Shown: positions 36,857-46,457 of the stretch, in pieces
Numbering within the stretch: the stretch's first letter is position 1
How the letters are laid out: each line of letters starts with the position of its first letter
From: Flavobacterium psychrophilum
GTDB lineage: Bacteria > Bacteroidota > Bacteroidia > Flavobacteriales > Flavobacteriaceae
Direction of reading: 5' to 3'
Assembly: GCA_001708385.1 (NCBI GenBank)
Contig: CP012388.1
Location: 682,001-746,000 of the forward strand
Length of the DNA stretch: 64,000 nucleotides
Position numbers and translations under genes: made by a program
The notes under the pieces: generated by a model
What the model was told of the DNA's origin: nothing
Database searches by the model: none
Seen by the model: the letters and a program-made list of their open reading frames with translations, nothing else

Positions 36857-37648
36857 ATGAAAACCATGATTTATCTTATTGCTGCACTGGTAATAAATTG
36901 CCTGCCAATTTATGCGCAACAAAAGACAGCTAAAAAGCCCGAGAACATCATCATAATTAATAATGAACTTGTTACGATGGAACAAGTCGAAAAGTATGCT
37001 GCTGATGGCTATATCAAGTCGTTGTCTAAAGGTGTTACTGAAAGCGAACGAGATGTACTGGCAAAAAAATATGGAAATAAGATTGGTGACAAGGAGTTTA
37101 TCACCGTAGTGGGATTGTTTACCGAAAAAGAAAAAATTGAGAATGACAAAAATACAAACCAGTCTGCCACTAAAGCGGAACCGGTCGCTCCCGTAAATGA
37201 ATATCTTCTGAACATAAACGACAAGGCAAAAGATTTTACTGTTCAATTGACCGACGGTAAAAAAGTTAAGCTTTCCGATCTTAAAGGAAAAATAGTACTG
37301 GTAAATTTTTGGGCAACATGGTGTGCTCCATGCCTGATGGAATTTTATGATATCCCTTCTAAAATATTGGAATCATTTAAAAAAGAAGACTTTGTATTCT
37401 TAGCTATTTCTATTGGTGAAAACGAACAAAAAGTAACCAAAAAGGTACAGAAGCTTCGCAAAGATGGCATGGACTTTAATTACGGGATTGACCCTAATAA
37501 AGAAATCTGGAATCAATATGCAGTTAATTCAATACCTAAAAACTTCCTGATTGACCAAAACGGTATTATACGATTTGTGGCTACCGGAAACGCTGAAGGA
37601 AATCTGGAAACCATTGCTGCAGAGATAAAAAAATTGGTTAAGAAATAA
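36857..37648 (+). CDS. periplasmic TlpA/ResA-like thioredoxin
   Basis: I start at the ATG at 36857, giving a signal peptide (MKTMIYLIAALVINCLPIYAQ); the frame extends seven codons further. The 263-residue product has an N-terminal region of about 115 residues without a recognised domain, then a thioredoxin-fold domain with the redox pair in FWATWCAPCLMEF and the cis-Pro region NSIPKNFLID. It should act as a thiol-disulfide reductase in the periplasm. A single-gene unit with its own terminator. Confidence 0.88.
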   Translation: MKTMIYLIAALVINCLPIYAQQKTAKKPENIIIINNELVTMEQVEKYAADGYIKSLSKGVTESERDVLAKKYGNKIGDKEFITVVGLFTEKEKIENDKNTNQSATKAEPVAPVNEYLLNINDKAKDFTVQLTDGKKVKLSDLKGKIVLVNFWATWCAPCLMEFYDIPSKILESFKKEDFVFLAISIGENEQKVTKKVQKLRKDGMDFNYGIDPNKEIWNQYAVNSIPKNFLIDQNGIIRFVATGNAEGNLETIAAEIKKLVKK

Positions 37649-37651
37649 ATT

Positions 37652-37686
37652 AAAACGGGCATCTTGGTAAGATACCCGTTTTTTTT
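37652..37686 (+). terminator. terminator after thioredoxin gene
   Basis: Stem AAAACGGG-c-ATCTT with AAGAT-a-CCCGTTTT (one mismatch) followed by a run of T residues. Confidence 0.8.
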
Positions 37687-37780
37687 TTCCGATAGGTATC
37701 GGAACTTCTATTATAATAAATAACTTTCTCTTTCAGTTATTGAACCATTGTATGGTCAATAGATATTTCAATGCTACAAA

Positions 37781-37809
37781 AAAAAACACCTGATCTCTCA
37801 GGTGTTTTT
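37781..37809 (-). terminator. terminator after PhnA-domain gene
   Basis: Stem AAAAACACCTGA with TCAGGTGTTTTT and a 4-nt loop, 21 bp after the stop of the minus-strand PhnA gene; the A-run supplies the U-tract on that strand. Confidence 0.8.
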
Positions 37810-37829
37810 GCTTAAAGAACCATAACAGC

Positions 37830-38408
37830 TTATTTTTTCACATATTTAGTCAGGATAACTATTAACTGTCCGTCAATTTTACCTTCAATTTGTTCGTGGT
37901 TATCATGCACTAAACGAATATTTCTAACCGCGGTACCAATCTTCGCATTCAGTGTAGATCCTTTTACATCAAGATCTTTTATTAATGTAACGGAGTCACC
38001 GTTCTGAAGAATGTTACCATTACTATCTTTATGGAATTCTATAGTGCCGTCTCCTGTATGGTCACCTGTTGCTTTTGCCCACTCCAGGTTGTTATCCTCA
38101 AGATACATCATATCCAACGCGTCAGATGCCCAGCTTTCATTACGGAAGCGGTTAAGCATACGCCATGATACCACTTGTACAGCAGGAACTTCGCTCCACA
38201 TAGAAGATAAAAGGAAATTCTCCCAAAAAGCCCCATCTAACTCTTCCTTTTTTTCAATCTGATTAAAACATTTTGTACTGATTAAAATAGATCCATCTGC
38301 CCCGGTATTTTGAGCAGGCGGAACTTCATAAACAATCAGGTCATCGGTAGTTCCACTCAATTCACATACATTTCCGCTTCTCTTTTGAAGTAATTCTTCT
38401 AATTTCAT
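37830..38408 (-). CDS. PhnA/YjdM-domain protein
   Basis: A 192-residue protein. The N-terminal part (about 1-115) has one conserved Cys in NVCELSGTTDDL and another in STKCF, resembling the zinc-ribbon region of PhnA. The C-terminal part has the PhnA signature NGDSVTLIKDLDVKGS...KIGTAVRNIRLV. PhnA of E. coli is not needed for phosphonate cleavage, and the role of this family is poorly defined, so the old name should not be taken as function. Single-gene unit. Confidence 0.85.
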   Translation of the reverse strand: MKLEELLQKRSGNVCELSGTTDDLIVYEVPPAQNTGADGSILISTKCFNQIEKKEELDGAFWENFLLSSMWSEVPAVQVVSWRMLNRFRNESWASDALDMMYLEDNNLEWAKATGDHTGDGTIEFHKDSNGNILQNGDSVTLIKDLDVKGSTLNAKIGTAVRNIRLVHDNHEQIEGKIDGQLIVILTKYVKK

Positions 38409-38581
38409 TTGATGATCTTAATTTTGCGCTAAGGTATAAAATGCAGGAAAATATTTAAGAATAACACTATAAATTTATTTATAAATTCCCGTGTTTCGTT
38501 TCATGGCTCCCAGAAGAGAATTGTATTTAACAGGCAAATACTTCATATTCAAAAGAAGTGGTGCAATCTATCCCCATATAA

Positions 38582-39631
38582 TTATGTAGTAGCTGCCTTT
38601 TTCTCTTCAGCCAGTTGTTTATCTTCCTGATCTACTTCCATAGATTCCTGTTGTTGTGATGCTTTTGCTTCATACTGAACATGAATGTATATTGGAAAAT
38701 GATCTGAATCGAAGTTGTGAAGACGTTTCATTCCCACAAGTTTAAAATCGGTAGAAATGAAAGTATGATCCAGCGGAAAGCGTAAAAACGGATAATGCGC
38801 ATGAAAAGAGTTGAAAAAGCCTCTGCCCCTTCGCGGATCTAATAACCCACTCATTTTAAGGAAAAGTTCTGTTGTATAGCTCCATGCCACATCGTTGAGA
38901 TCTCCCACGACAATCACAGGGATATCAGAGGTCTTAGCAAGATCGGCCACTAGCAACAATTCTTTATCTCTTTCTGTAGAACGCGGATTTTCATTGGGTA
39001 CCGGCGGCGTAGGGTGCAATGCATACAATTGTATTTCTTTTCCGCTCTTTAAAATAACTTTAGTGTGAATTGAAGGAATATCGTCTTCAACCATATACTT
39101 TACAAAACTATCTTTAAGTTCCAGTTTAGAATACAAAAGCATACCATAAGTATTCTCTAAGGCTACTTTTACAGAATATGGATAAGAATTATCCAGATCG
39201 TTAGTTCCGTTTTCCCACTTTGCATCTGTTTCTAATAACAAAACTATATCCGGATTGGCTTTCTTAATTATATCAAGACACCCTTTATGATTAGTATTTT
39301 CCTGATAGACGTTAGAGATCATTATACAAACCTGATCGTCTTTCTTTACAACTGTAACTTTCCGCACATGCTTTTTTGCAAAGACTGTAAAGGGTAAGAT
39401 AAGCCATGCAAGATAAATTATGTTGGCACCAATTAGCGGTAGTAGCAAAGCATACAGCCAGTTAGCACCATCATAAAATACAATCAACAGGAAAAAACAA
39501 ATAACTGATACTACAAACTTCTGAAGTCTCGGATAATCGAAAATTCTAAATGTCCAGTAATCATTTTTGATTAGTGACATAATAGTAAAAACAAGAAGTA
39601 AAAAAGACAGCGATACAATAAAAATAGTCAT
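38582..39631 (-). CDS. membrane-anchored endonuclease/exonuclease/phosphatase-family protein
   Basis: A 349-residue protein with three N-terminal hydrophobic helices (about 2-20, 38-56, 60-85) and an EEP domain about 100-330. Active-site motifs: DIVLLLETD (metal-binding Glu), LHPTPPVPNENPRS (His), VVGDLNDVAWS and NFDSDHFPIYIHV (Asp-His pair). The catalytic domain could be periplasmic or cytoplasmic. Substrate (lipid phosphate, nucleic acid or phosphodiester) cannot be told. The charged tail after 335 is low complexity. Confidence 0.85.
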   Translation of the reverse strand: MTIFIVSLSFLLLVFTIMSLIKNDYWTFRIFDYPRLQKFVVSVICFFLLIVFYDGANWLYALLLPLIGANIIYLAWLILPFTVFAKKHVRKVTVVKKDDQVCIMISNVYQENTNHKGCLDIIKKANPDIVLLLETDAKWENGTNDLDNSYPYSVKVALENTYGMLLYSKLELKDSFVKYMVEDDIPSIHTKVILKSGKEIQLYALHPTPPVPNENPRSTERDKELLLVADLAKTSDIPVIVVGDLNDVAWSYTTELFLKMSGLLDPRRGRGFFNSFHAHYPFLRFPLDHTFISTDFKLVGMKRLHNFDSDHFPIYIHVQYEAKASQQQESMEVDQEDKQLAEEKKAATT

Positions 39632-39901
39632 GTAGAATTATACAGTAAGTGGTTACTACAAATGTAGGCTATAAATATGCCATGATGAAATTGTATGGCA
39701 CACTGTAAATCATAAACTTCAGCCAAAAAAATCAATTAATCTCACAAAATACACTTAACAAAAACAAACACCAAAAATACAATCCGTTATTATTCAGAAC
39801 ATTAAAAATATACATACGTATTTTCCTCTTTATATTTTTAAGATTTAACAGATTGGAATTCAGTAACTTTAATAAGAAATTTTAAACTAAATTACCCTAT
39901 T

Positions 39902-40444
39902 ATGAAAACACTCTTACTATTTTTATTTATAAGTACCAGCTGCCTTGCGCAGGAATGGACAGTTATTACAACCGGACTAGTGGCTAAAAATGATGATACT
40001 AAAAATTACATTATCAGGGAATATTCTAATATTCCAGCTGATACGTTATTTGTTGTAGCAAAGAAATACATACAGTCTAAATACGGTGGCGCTATTAACG
40101 TGATTAAGAGCGAAGAGGCTGGAAAGTTTTTGAACTTTGAAATTGCAGACCGTTCAGTTTCTAAAGTGAAAAGAAACAAAGCCGACGTTGAGTATTTTGT
40201 AACTTATAAAGGAATACTTGAATTTAAAGACAACAAAGCAAAAATTACATTTTCAACTGTAGAACCATATTATATAGATTCTGCTAATGAAAAGTTCAAC
40301 CTTCCTTTTACATCATACTGGAATAGCGATAGAAAGCTGGTAGATAAAGAATCTAAAAAACTGATTGAAACTCATTTCAATACCTTTACAAAACAATTGT
40401 TTGATACGCTTAATATTAATAATAAAGTATCTTCCGAATGGTAA
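39902..40444 (+). CDS. exported DUF4468-like protein
   Basis: A 180-residue protein with a short signal peptide (MKTLLLFLFISTSCLAQ) and a single alpha/beta domain, with YIIREYSNIPADTLFVVAKKYIQSKYG and a second half with YKGILEFKDNKAKITFS. This resembles DUF4468 (TBP-like fold) proteins common in Bacteroidetes. No catalytic residues stand out. A strong terminator follows. Function unknown. Confidence 0.7.
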   Translation: MKTLLLFLFISTSCLAQEWTVITTGLVAKNDDTKNYIIREYSNIPADTLFVVAKKYIQSKYGGAINVIKSEEAGKFLNFEIADRSVSKVKRNKADVEYFVTYKGILEFKDNKAKITFSTVEPYYIDSANEKFNLPFTSYWNSDRKLVDKESKKLIETHFNTFTKQLFDTLNINNKVSSEW

Positions 40445-40460
40445 AATATTCATCGACGTA

Positions 40461-40498
40461 TAAAAGAAAAGCCCATCAATTGATGGGCTTTTCTTTTA
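40461..40498. terminator. intrinsic terminator, perfect 18-bp stem
   Basis: TAAAAGAAAAGCCCATCA pairs fully with TGATGGGCTTTTCTTTTA, with a 2-nt centre; it ends the DUF4468 transcript and could act on both strands. Confidence 0.85.
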
Positions 40499-40527
40499 TA
40501 GCGACCTGACAGGATTATTCAATAATT

Positions 40528-40644
40528 TTACTTTTTCAGTAAAAAAAGTTTAGGAACGGCTGGCGTTTCTGCGGCATAACCCAATGCTATATTTATAGCT
40601 ATCTCATAACCCTCCAGTGTATATAGCAAACTAATATATCTTTG
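40528..40644 (-). pseudogene. possible C-terminal remnant of a nitroreductase-like gene
   Basis: A 39-codon open stretch between stops on the minus strand encodes a peptide containing EIAINIALGYAAETPAVPKL before its stop, which recalls the ALGY-AEE-P end of nitroreductase-family flavoproteins. It has no start codon and no upstream homology I can see, so if real it is a decayed fragment. The rest of the 400-bp gap 40445-40845 shows only the terminator. Weak evidence; chance similarity is possible. Confidence 0.2.
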
Positions 40645-40845
40645 TTATCCGTTGTAGCGCCTTATGCTAACCTATTTAGCTTTAAAATGACGAATTGAAT
40701 TCATCAATAATGTAAAATAAGGGGTTTACAAACATCAGCCTACTATATTTATAATAGCAGGATAGTTTTTTTGCAGGCGAAATAAATAATTTGGAAAATA
40801 CTTATGAGATTTAATGGTATCTCAAAAATTGACTTATTGCACGGA

Positions 40846-41076
40846 TTATTGCAAATCTATAGTAAGCAATTCTTTTGGACTAACACCCAAACCTTTTGCT
40901 AATTCTAAAAGTGTAGTGAATGCAAGATTCTTGCTTCCCTGCTCAATAGAAAGAAGGTCGCTTTTGCTTAATGAAGTTCTTCCCGCAATATCATTATGAC
41001 TAAGGCCAAGATTTTCACGGAGCGTACGCACATGCTCGCCAAATATCACCAACCTTCTGTCTTTAAATTGTAACAT
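40846..41076 (-). CDS. small XRE-family HTH regulator
   Basis: I start at the ATG at 41076 (MLQFKDRRLVIFGEHVR), giving 76 residues; the frame runs 11 codons further. It is a stand-alone Cro/C1-type helix-turn-helix: VRTLRENLGLSHNDIAGRTSL then KSDLLSIEQGSKNLAFTTLLELAKGLGVSPKELL (in two parts, helices 2-5). Such short regulators usually control nearby or chromosomal genes; no operator was found here. It is alone between larger intergenic gaps. Confidence 0.85.
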   Translation of the reverse strand: MLQFKDRRLVIFGEHVRTLRENLGLSHNDIAGRTSLSKSDLLSIEQGSKNLAFTTLLELAKGLGVSPKELLTIDLQ

Positions 41077-41308
41077 AGTATCTGTTCTGTAGTGTTTTAA
41101 TAGTCTCAATTATTCAAATATAAATATTCTAAGACATAATAAAATAGGTCGACCGCTATTCATATCTGGTATAAATTAAAACTGCAACTTAACCGCTGAA
41201 ACAACAACAACTTATACTCTACATGTATATGCATTTATATAACATTTTGTTAAATATTTTTATTGAGGTAGTCATTGGAATAACGAAAAATCACATAACT
41301 TTATCGCT

Positions 41309-42004
41309 ATGGATGTACAATCTGAAAAACATTTTATAACCCGTAGCGGATGGCTAAGAGCTGCTGTGCTCGGTGCAAATGACGGTATACTGTCTACAAC
41401 AAGCCTTGCTATAGGTATCGCAGCAGCGAGCGATTCACGCAATCCTATTCTGCTCGCAACCCTTGCCGGCGTCGTTGCAGGTGCGTTATCAATGGCGGCA
41501 GGCGAATATGTATCTGTTAGTTCGCAATCTGATATTGAACATTCTGATCTGGAACGGGAGAAAAATGAATTGATTACAATGCCGGAGGAGGAACTTGCCG
41601 AACTCGCTGAGATTTATATCAACAGAGGACTTGAGCCAGATTTAGCGAAGAAGGTGGCTATACAATTGACGGCACACAACGCTCTGGAAGCTCATGCGCG
41701 AGATGAACTGGGCATCACCGAAATTACGCAGGCAAAACCATTTACAGCTGCGGCTGCATCGGCTTTAGCCTTTACAATAGGCGGTTTGCTCCCTATACTT
41801 GTAGCGATGTTAGCACCATTAAAATATATGGTGGTTATACAATATGCTTCAGCAATTGTATTTTTGGCTTTTTCGGGTGCCTTGGCAGCAAAAGCAGGCG
41901 GATCTACCCCTATGAAATCTGTATTGAGAATTTGTATCTGGGGGACGCTTGCAATGTGCGCTTCTGCAATTGTAGGCTATATTTTTGGCGTACAGACGCC
42001 TTAA
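41309..42004 (+). CDS. VIT1/CCC1-family Fe2+/Mn2+ transporter
   Basis: A 231-residue membrane protein with about five helices. It starts with RSGWLRAAVLGANDGILSTTSLAIG and continues AGALSMAAGEYVSVSSQSDIE, both hallmarks of the VIT family, then a cytosolic helical metal-binding region about 75-135 rich in Glu (EREKNELITMPEEELAELAE) and two to three C-terminal helices. It should move iron or manganese out of the cytoplasm. Single gene; convergent with trpA. Confidence 0.92.
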   Translation: MDVQSEKHFITRSGWLRAAVLGANDGILSTTSLAIGIAAASDSRNPILLATLAGVVAGALSMAAGEYVSVSSQSDIEHSDLEREKNELITMPEEELAELAEIYINRGLEPDLAKKVAIQLTAHNALEAHARDELGITEITQAKPFTAAAASALAFTIGGLLPILVAMLAPLKYMVVIQYASAIVFLAFSGALAAKAGGSTPMKSVLRICIWGTLAMCASAIVGYIFGVQTP

Positions 42005-42086
42005 CCCAGAAAACATATTGGAAGTGAAACTGCAATTGCACAGTAAAAATGAACAACATACCTAAAATTGTTTATCATTTTACTGC

Positions 42087-42857
42087 TTACTTTATAATAC
42101 TATCAACAAAATGTTTTATACTTTCTTTTGATGTTCCATTTTTCGCTATATGGTTGATAAACGCACTGCCTATTATACAGCCACTACCATAATTTGAAGC
42201 ATTTTTAAAACTTGCATTATCATGAATACCAAACCCAATAAGGCGGTTGTTGTTAAGTTTCATGTTTTGTGTACGCTCCAGATATTCTTTCTGAAAAACC
42301 GTTCCCGTTGTTCCTCCTGTTATACTATTTGACGATACCATATATATAAACCCATCTGAATTATCATCAATTTCATGAATCCTTTCTTGCGATGTTTGAG
42401 GGGTTATAAGTAATATGTTTGAAATATCTTTTTCTTTACACAACTGCTGCAAATTTTCCTGATAGTAGGCTAAAGGCATATCGGGTATTATAATACCATC
42501 TATTCCTGTTTCATGGCATTTTTCTATAAATTCGGTTTCTCCAAATTGCAATACAGGATTCAGGTAACCCATTAGTACTATGGGTAACTTTGTTATAGCT
42601 CTTAGTTCTTTTAACTGATTAAACAGAATCTTTAGGGTCATACCGTTAGCAATAGCCTGTTCACTGCTTTGCTGAATTACAGGCCCGTCTGCCAGCGGAT
42701 CTGAAAACGGAAACCCGATCTCTATCATATCAACACCTGCTTCATCAAGTCCCTTCACGATAGATAGCGTATCGTTAAGCTTAGGAAAACCGGCTGTTAT
42801 ATATATGGATACTATATCCTGCTGCTTGTGCTCAAATAATTGTTTTATTCTATTCAT
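42087..42857 (-). CDS. trpA: tryptophan synthase alpha chain
   Basis: A 256-residue TIM barrel. It shows YITAGFPKLNDT, the catalytic Glu in DMIEIGFPFSDPLADGP, the catalytic Asp in GIIIPDMPLAYY, and YMVSSNSITGGTTG for phosphate binding. It cleaves indole-3-glycerol phosphate to indole, which passes to TrpB. It is the last gene of the trp operon, overlapping the trpB stop by 4 bp. No clear terminator hairpin was seen in the 82 bp before the convergent VIT gene. Confidence 0.97.
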   Translation of the reverse strand: MNRIKQLFEHKQQDIVSIYITAGFPKLNDTLSIVKGLDEAGVDMIEIGFPFSDPLADGPVIQQSSEQAIANGMTLKILFNQLKELRAITKLPIVLMGYLNPVLQFGETEFIEKCHETGIDGIIIPDMPLAYYQENLQQLCKEKDISNILLITPQTSQERIHEIDDNSDGFIYMVSSNSITGGTTGTVFQKEYLERTQNMKLNNNRLIGFGIHDNASFKNASNYGSGCIIGSAFINHIAKNGTSKESIKHFVDSIIK

Positions 42858-44038
42858 AGTGCTAAATGTTTTTTATAGGTTATCATGTCTTTGTCTCCGC
42901 GTCCCGACAAATTCACTACTACGACATCTTCTTTTTTAAATTTCATTTTATGCAGGTACGCCAAAGCATGCGCCGATTCTAACGCAGGGATAATACCATC
43001 TTTTTGTGATAGGTTAAGCGCTGCTGCCAATGCCTCGCTATCGGTAACATTAACTACTTCTGCCAACCCAGAATCGTGCAGATAAGAGTGCGCCGGACCG
43101 ATACCCGGATAATCTAACCCTGCTGAAATAGAATGAGGTTCAACTATTTGTCCGTCTTCTGTTTGTATTAAATAGGTTTTACTGCCATGAATAATTCCTT
43201 TTTTGCCTAAGGCAATAGTTGCCGCAGTCTTACCGGAATACACGCCTTCTCCTCCTGCTTCAACGGCAATAAGTTTTGTTTTTTTGTCGCCTATGTAATG
43301 ATAAAATGCGCCCATAGCATTACTGCCACCACCCAGACAGGCAATAATATAGTCCGGATTTTCGCTGCCTGTTTTATCTTTTAACTGATATTTTATCTCT
43401 TCGGATATTACCGACTGAAATATTGATACCATATCGGGGTACGGATGCGGCCCTACAACCGACCCTATTATATAATGTATATCCACAGGATTATTGATCC
43501 ATTGTCTTATGGCCTCGTTTGTAGCATCTTTAAGGGTTTTGCTTCCGCTGGAAACGCCAACTACTTTGGCACCCAAGAGTTTCATCTTTTCTACATTCGG
43601 TCCCTGTCGTTGTATATCAATTTCGCCCATATAAATGGTACAGTCCATATTCATAAGGGCACAGGTAGTTGCCACAGCCACGCCATGCTGGCCTGCGCCA
43701 GTTTCTGCAATAATCTGTTTTTTATTCAAACGCTTTGCCAGCAAGATCTGTCCTACTGTGTTGTTTATCTTGTGCGCTCCTGTATGGTTAAGATCTTCCC
43801 TTTTAAGATAGATGTTCGTATCAAACATAGCCGACAGGCTCTTTGAATAAAACAAAGGCGTAGGCCGGCCTACATAATCGCGTAACAGTGTACGGAATTC
43901 CTCCTGAAAATCTGCAGAAGCTATTATATCTTTATAGTTTTTTTGTAATTCCTGCACATTCGGGTATAGCATTTCGGGGATAAAGGCACCGCCAAATTCA
44001 CCGTAAAATCCATTATTATCGGGGCTAAATGTGTTCAT
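42854..44038 (-). CDS. trpB: tryptophan synthase beta chain
   Basis: A 394-residue PLP enzyme: GEFGGAFIPEMLYPN at the start, the PLP lysine in EDLNHTGAHKINN, AETGAGQHGVA, the phosphate-binding GGGSNAMGAFYH and the C-terminal SGRGDKD. It joins indole and serine to make tryptophan. It overlaps trpF by 14 bp and trpA by 4 bp. Confidence 0.98.
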   Translation of the reverse strand: MNTFSPDNNGFYGEFGGAFIPEMLYPNVQELQKNYKDIIASADFQEEFRTLLRDYVGRPTPLFYSKSLSAMFDTNIYLKREDLNHTGAHKINNTVGQILLAKRLNKKQIIAETGAGQHGVAVATTCALMNMDCTIYMGEIDIQRQGPNVEKMKLLGAKVVGVSSGSKTLKDATNEAIRQWINNPVDIHYIIGSVVGPHPYPDMVSIFQSVISEEIKYQLKDKTGSENPDYIIACLGGGSNAMGAFYHYIGDKKTKLIAVEAGGEGVYSGKTAATIALGKKGIIHGSKTYLIQTEDGQIVEPHSISAGLDYPGIGPAHSYLHDSGLAEVVNVTDSEALAAALNLSQKDGIIPALESAHALAYLHKMKFKKEDVVVVNLSGRGDKDMITYKKHLAL

Positions 44039-44660
44039 ATCTTTTTATTTTTTCAATTAATGATTGTACTGATATTACGTCTTTTAGTCCCGGATCTATT
44101 TCCATCCTGCTGTTAAAATCGTAGCCATACAACATTGGGTGTTTAAATTCTAATAATTGCTCAAGATTGTGCAAACCGAGTCCACCGCTTAAAAAGAAGG
44201 GGGTACTTAATTTGTAATTACTTACAACCTGCCAGTTGAAAGAATTTCCACTACCACCATAATCTGGGGTAACGGTATCAAAGAGAAAGTAGTCTGCACT
44301 GTCTTTATATTCTGTAAGTGATAAAAAATTAAATTCTTCACCAACTGAAAACGCCTTGATAAGCCTGTAGCCTTTTTGCTTTAAATCATTGCATTCCTTT
44401 GCAGATTCACTACCATGCAATTGCAATACATCGAGTTTATATTTTTTAGCAAGGCATTCTATTACAGGGATAGTTTCATTTACAAACACACCTACCTTTT
44501 GAATATTTTCGGGGATACTATCCAGACTTTTCGGTTTAAGGCTATCAACGGCAAACCGCTTTGACTTTGCATAGAAAATAAACCCTAAATAATCGGGCGA
44601 AAGCAATGCTATATCCTTAACATTATCGGCATACTTCATTCCGCATATTTTAATTTTCAT
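44025..44660 (-). CDS. trpF: phosphoribosylanthranilate isomerase
   Basis: The frame runs from 44690, but the ATG at 44660 begins the family's N-terminus (MKIKICGMKYADNV) and gives a 4-bp overlap with trpC, as in the other junctions, so I chose it; 211 residues. The catalytic Cys is in KICGM, the catalytic Asp in DYFLFDTVTPDYGGSG, and the phosphate loop in FFLSGGLGLHN. It converts phosphoribosyl-anthranilate to CdRP. Confidence 0.96.
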   Translation of the reverse strand: MKIKICGMKYADNVKDIALLSPDYLGFIFYAKSKRFAVDSLKPKSLDSIPENIQKVGVFVNETIPVIECLAKKYKLDVLQLHGSESAKECNDLKQKGYRLIKAFSVGEEFNFLSLTEYKDSADYFLFDTVTPDYGGSGNSFNWQVVSNYKLSTPFFLSGGLGLHNLEQLLEFKHPMLYGYDFNSRMEIDPGLKDVISVQSLIEKIKRYEHI

Positions 44661-45445
44661 AAGCTTAGTTCTTTGATTAAACTGTTGCATTTTCCTCCCG
44701 GATCTGTATTCTTCATAAAATATTCGCCTATCAAAAAACCCGAAAAACCACTTCTTTTAAGCTGCTTTATAACAGCAGCCGATTCAATACCACTCTCTGC
44801 AATTTTCACACAGTCCGCGGGAAGCATTTCGGCCATGCGAATACTGTTTTCAATATCTACCTCAAAAGTGTTGAGGTTGCGGTTATTAATGCCCACCAAA
44901 TCGGCTGTGGTATCAATGTTTTGTACTATTTCCTTTTCGGTATGCGTTTCCAGAAGTACTTCCATTCCCAACTGATGAGCTACATTTGTAAAATCACATA
45001 TTGTTTTAGGCGTAAGCATTTTGGCGATTAGTAAAATAACATCTGCGCCCATAGCTTTATACTCAAAAATTTGGTATTCATCAATTATAAAATCTTTTCG
45101 CAACATTGGAATTTTACTGATATGCTTTGCTGATCTAAAATCATTGTCTCTTGCACCGAAAAAGTGTTCATCGGTTAAAACAGACAATCCCGATACTCCC
45201 GCTTCAATATAACCAGATATTACTTTCTCGATATCCGCATCGATATTAATATTTCCCTTTGAAGGCGATTTCCGCTTAAATTCAGCAATAATTCCACTGC
45301 TATTTACATCGGTCAGTGCTTTCTTTAAAGAGATGCATTCCCTCTCAAAACCAGGACTTTGCTCTAGTACATTTAATGGATAAGCTGCCATACGCTGCTG
45401 CACTTCAAGTACTTTTTGTTGCTTAATGGTGTCTAATATTTTCAT
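44657..45445 (-). CDS. trpC: indole-3-glycerol phosphate synthase
   Basis: A 262-residue barrel: the N-terminal MKILDTIKQQKVLEVQQR helix, the IIAEFKRKSPSKG motif, MLRKDFIIDEYQIFE, LVGINNRNL and VKIAESGI. It closes the indole ring from CdRP. It overlaps trpD and trpF by 4 bp on each side, implying translational coupling. Confidence 0.97.
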   Translation of the reverse strand: MKILDTIKQQKVLEVQQRMAAYPLNVLEQSPGFERECISLKKALTDVNSSGIIAEFKRKSPSKGNINIDADIEKVISGYIEAGVSGLSVLTDEHFFGARDNDFRSAKHISKIPMLRKDFIIDEYQIFEYKAMGADVILLIAKMLTPKTICDFTNVAHQLGMEVLLETHTEKEIVQNIDTTADLVGINNRNLNTFEVDIENSIRMAEMLPADCVKIAESGIESAAVIKQLKRSGFSGFLIGEYFMKNTDPGGKCNSLIKELSL

Positions 45446-46434
45446 CGGATTGACTTTAAAGTATTGAATGCATTTTTTGCTTTCAGGCCAAATAGCGAGT
45501 CTTTCGCTATTGCAACGGTTTCTTCATATTGTTTTTCCGGATAGTATGTTTTAATAGCAGTTGCAGCATTTGCAAGCACAACATTATTTTGCTGTACCGT
45601 ACCTTTTCCCTCTATTATTGTTGTGAAAATAGCAGCAGCATCTGCAACCGTTTCTCCTCCGTACAAATAGTCGGCAGACGTATTTTCAAAGCCCAGGTGT
45701 TCTGCTTTTAAGATACTTTCTCCTTTATTGCTAAACACTTTAGCATTACCGGTAAGTGTTATTTCGTCGTAACCATCTAATGAATGTATTATACTGTACT
45801 GTATGTCCTGCTTCTGAAAAAGGTACTGGTACATTCGTGCCAGTTCCAAATTAAAAACGCCTGCCATCTGCACCTTTGGCTGCGCAGGGTTTACTAAAGG
45901 GCCGAGCATATTAAAAAAGGTTTTTACCCCCAATTCTTTTCGAACCGGAGCTACATGCTTTAATGCAGGATGAAATAGCGGTGCGTGCAAAAAACATATG
46001 TTAGCTTCAGCGGCCTGTTTCTTTAATATATCCTCATCGGTTTGAAATACTAAACCTAAATGTTCTAAAACATTAGACGATCCCGAAATAGAAGACACAC
46101 CATAGTTGCCATGTTTTGCAACCGCAATTCCTGCTCCCGCTACAACAAAAGATGTTAGCGTTGAGATATTGAAAGTATTTTTTCCGTCGCCGCCCGTACC
46201 GCAAACATCCATTGGGTTGCAAAACGACAGATCGACTGTATTACATAACGATAATAATGCCTCCCTAAATCCGCTAAGCTCTTCAAGGGTTATGTTACGC
46301 ATTATAAATGTAGTAACAAATGACGCTATTTGGTTGTGATTGTAATTACCTGATGCAATATCTGTTAGCACTTCCTGTGCTTCGTGTTTTCTCAGGGTTT
46401 TATGTTGGTATAAATATTCCAGTATATCTTTCAT
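45442..46434 (-). CDS. trpD: anthranilate phosphoribosyltransferase
   Basis: A 330-residue enzyme with the PRPP-binding DVCGTGGDGKNTFNIST, KHGNYGVSSISGSSNVLE and the anthranilate-site HPALKHVAPVRKELG followed by FNMLGPLVNPA. It adds phosphoribose to anthranilate. It starts 23 bp after trpG and overlaps trpC by 4 bp. Confidence 0.97.
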   Translation of the reverse strand: MKDILEYLYQHKTLRKHEAQEVLTDIASGNYNHNQIASFVTTFIMRNITLEELSGFREALLSLCNTVDLSFCNPMDVCGTGGDGKNTFNISTLTSFVVAGAGIAVAKHGNYGVSSISGSSNVLEHLGLVFQTDEDILKKQAAEANICFLHAPLFHPALKHVAPVRKELGVKTFFNMLGPLVNPAQPKVQMAGVFNLELARMYQYLFQKQDIQYSIIHSLDGYDEITLTGNAKVFSNKGESILKAEHLGFENTSADYLYGGETVADAAAIFTTIIEGKGTVQQNNVVLANAATAIKTYYPEKQYEETVAIAKDSLFGLKAKNAFNTLKSIR

Positions 46435-46457
46435 TGTAATTGTCTTTGTAGTTAAAA

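Noticed and set aside
43445..43846. 133-residue ORF on the plus strand inside trpB
   Set aside because: A shadow ORF opposite the trpB coding region; Cys/His-rich composition and no domain.
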